From Alphaproteobacteria bacterium (lineage in GTDB: Bacteria; Pseudomonadota; Alphaproteobacteria; UBA8366): a stretch of 6,486 nt of DNA. How positions within the stretch are numbered: position 1 is the stretch's first letter; every line of letters begins with the position of its first letter. The translations under genes and the position numbers were made by a program. The notes under the pieces are model-generated. The model was not told the DNA's origin. It saw only the letters and a program-made list of their open reading frames with translations, and made no database searches. The stretch lies in NCBI GenBank assembly GCA_018665505.1, contig JABJCS010000712.1, positions 1 through 6,486 on the forward strand. Reading direction: 5' to 3'. Positions 6,326-6,486 of the stretch are shown piece after piece.

Positions 6326-6486
6326 CTACCCCGCACCGGCCCGAGAGGATAATACCGGACACCCTCTCTCAGTGCATTGTAAGGAAAATTGACTGGGTTT
6401 GCGCCGTGGCCGCCGGGGGCGATGGCCGCGAAGGTGGTCTCGGCGATGGGGTCGAAATGGGCGCGGTAATGCGCGGTGCTTTTCAA
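6322..6486 (-). CDS. Unrecognised protein, C-terminal fragment, convergent with the cytochrome gene
   Basis: Reading the minus strand from the window edge gives 54 open codons ending in TAA (complement of 6322-6324). The peptide contains HYRAHFDPIAETTFAAIAPG, then a short Gly/His/Asn-rich turn, PVNFPYNAL and an ending of REGVRYYPLGPVRGS. Codons are largely G/C-ending (GCC, ACC, TTC, ATC, GGC), like the other genes here, which supports real coding rather than a shadow, and no other gene occupies this stretch. The start lies beyond the window. I do not recognise the family; the residues look like a soluble enzyme C-terminus with no membrane segment or signal. Its stop codon overlaps that of the cytochrome gene on the other strand, leaving no intergenic terminator. 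Confidence 0.6.
   Translation of the reverse strand: MKSTAHYRAHFDPIAETTFAAIAPGGHGANPVNFPYNALREGVRYYPLGPVRGS

Overview
The window looks like chromosomal DNA of a proteobacterium, most likely an alphaproteobacterium. The first two complete genes are GC-rich with GC-rich third codon positions. The long two-domain dCTP deaminase is a form I associate with alphaproteobacteria, and a family III CoA-transferase lies beside a molybdenum hydroxylase large subunit. This assignment is by pattern recognition only. I see no rRNA, tRNA, CRISPR array, insertion sequence or integrase.

Layout: (1) 1-140, the last 45 codons of a family III (CaiB/BaiF-type) CoA-transferase. (2) 141-404, a gap with one short hairpin and only weak promoter candidates. 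(3) 405-1565, a tandem-domain dCTP deaminase (dcd). (4) 1603-3888, a molybdopterin-binding large subunit of the xanthine dehydrogenase/aerobic CO dehydrogenase family, 37 bases downstream and probably cotranscribed with dcd. No FeS or FAD partner subunit is in the window. (5) 3889-4078, a gap whose first ~100 bases are strikingly AT-rich and hold a perfect 6+6 inverted repeat; this is the likely control region of the next gene. (6) 4079-6325, a 748-residue exported lipoprotein with two haem-binding CxxCH motifs. It appears to join a cytochrome P460-like N-terminal domain to a large cytochrome c family module. (7) 6322-6486 on the minus strand, the C-terminal end of an unrecognised gene that converges on the cytochrome gene, with the two stop codons sharing bases.

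There is no obvious single pathway. The dCTP deaminase feeds dUTP/dTTP synthesis. The CoA-transferase and molybdenum hydroxylase could both belong to catabolism of an organic acid or heterocycle. The cytochrome lipoprotein is a separate transcription unit, visibly lower in GC, and would act in the periplasm or at the outer membrane.

The points most worth a second look are the P460/cytochrome c fusion with its duplicated cysteine motif, the Glu-to-Gln change at the expected catalytic base of the molybdenum enzyme, the apparent loss of active-site residues in the second deaminase domain, and the AT-rich dyad upstream of the cytochrome. I did not find a convincing multi-gene novel system.
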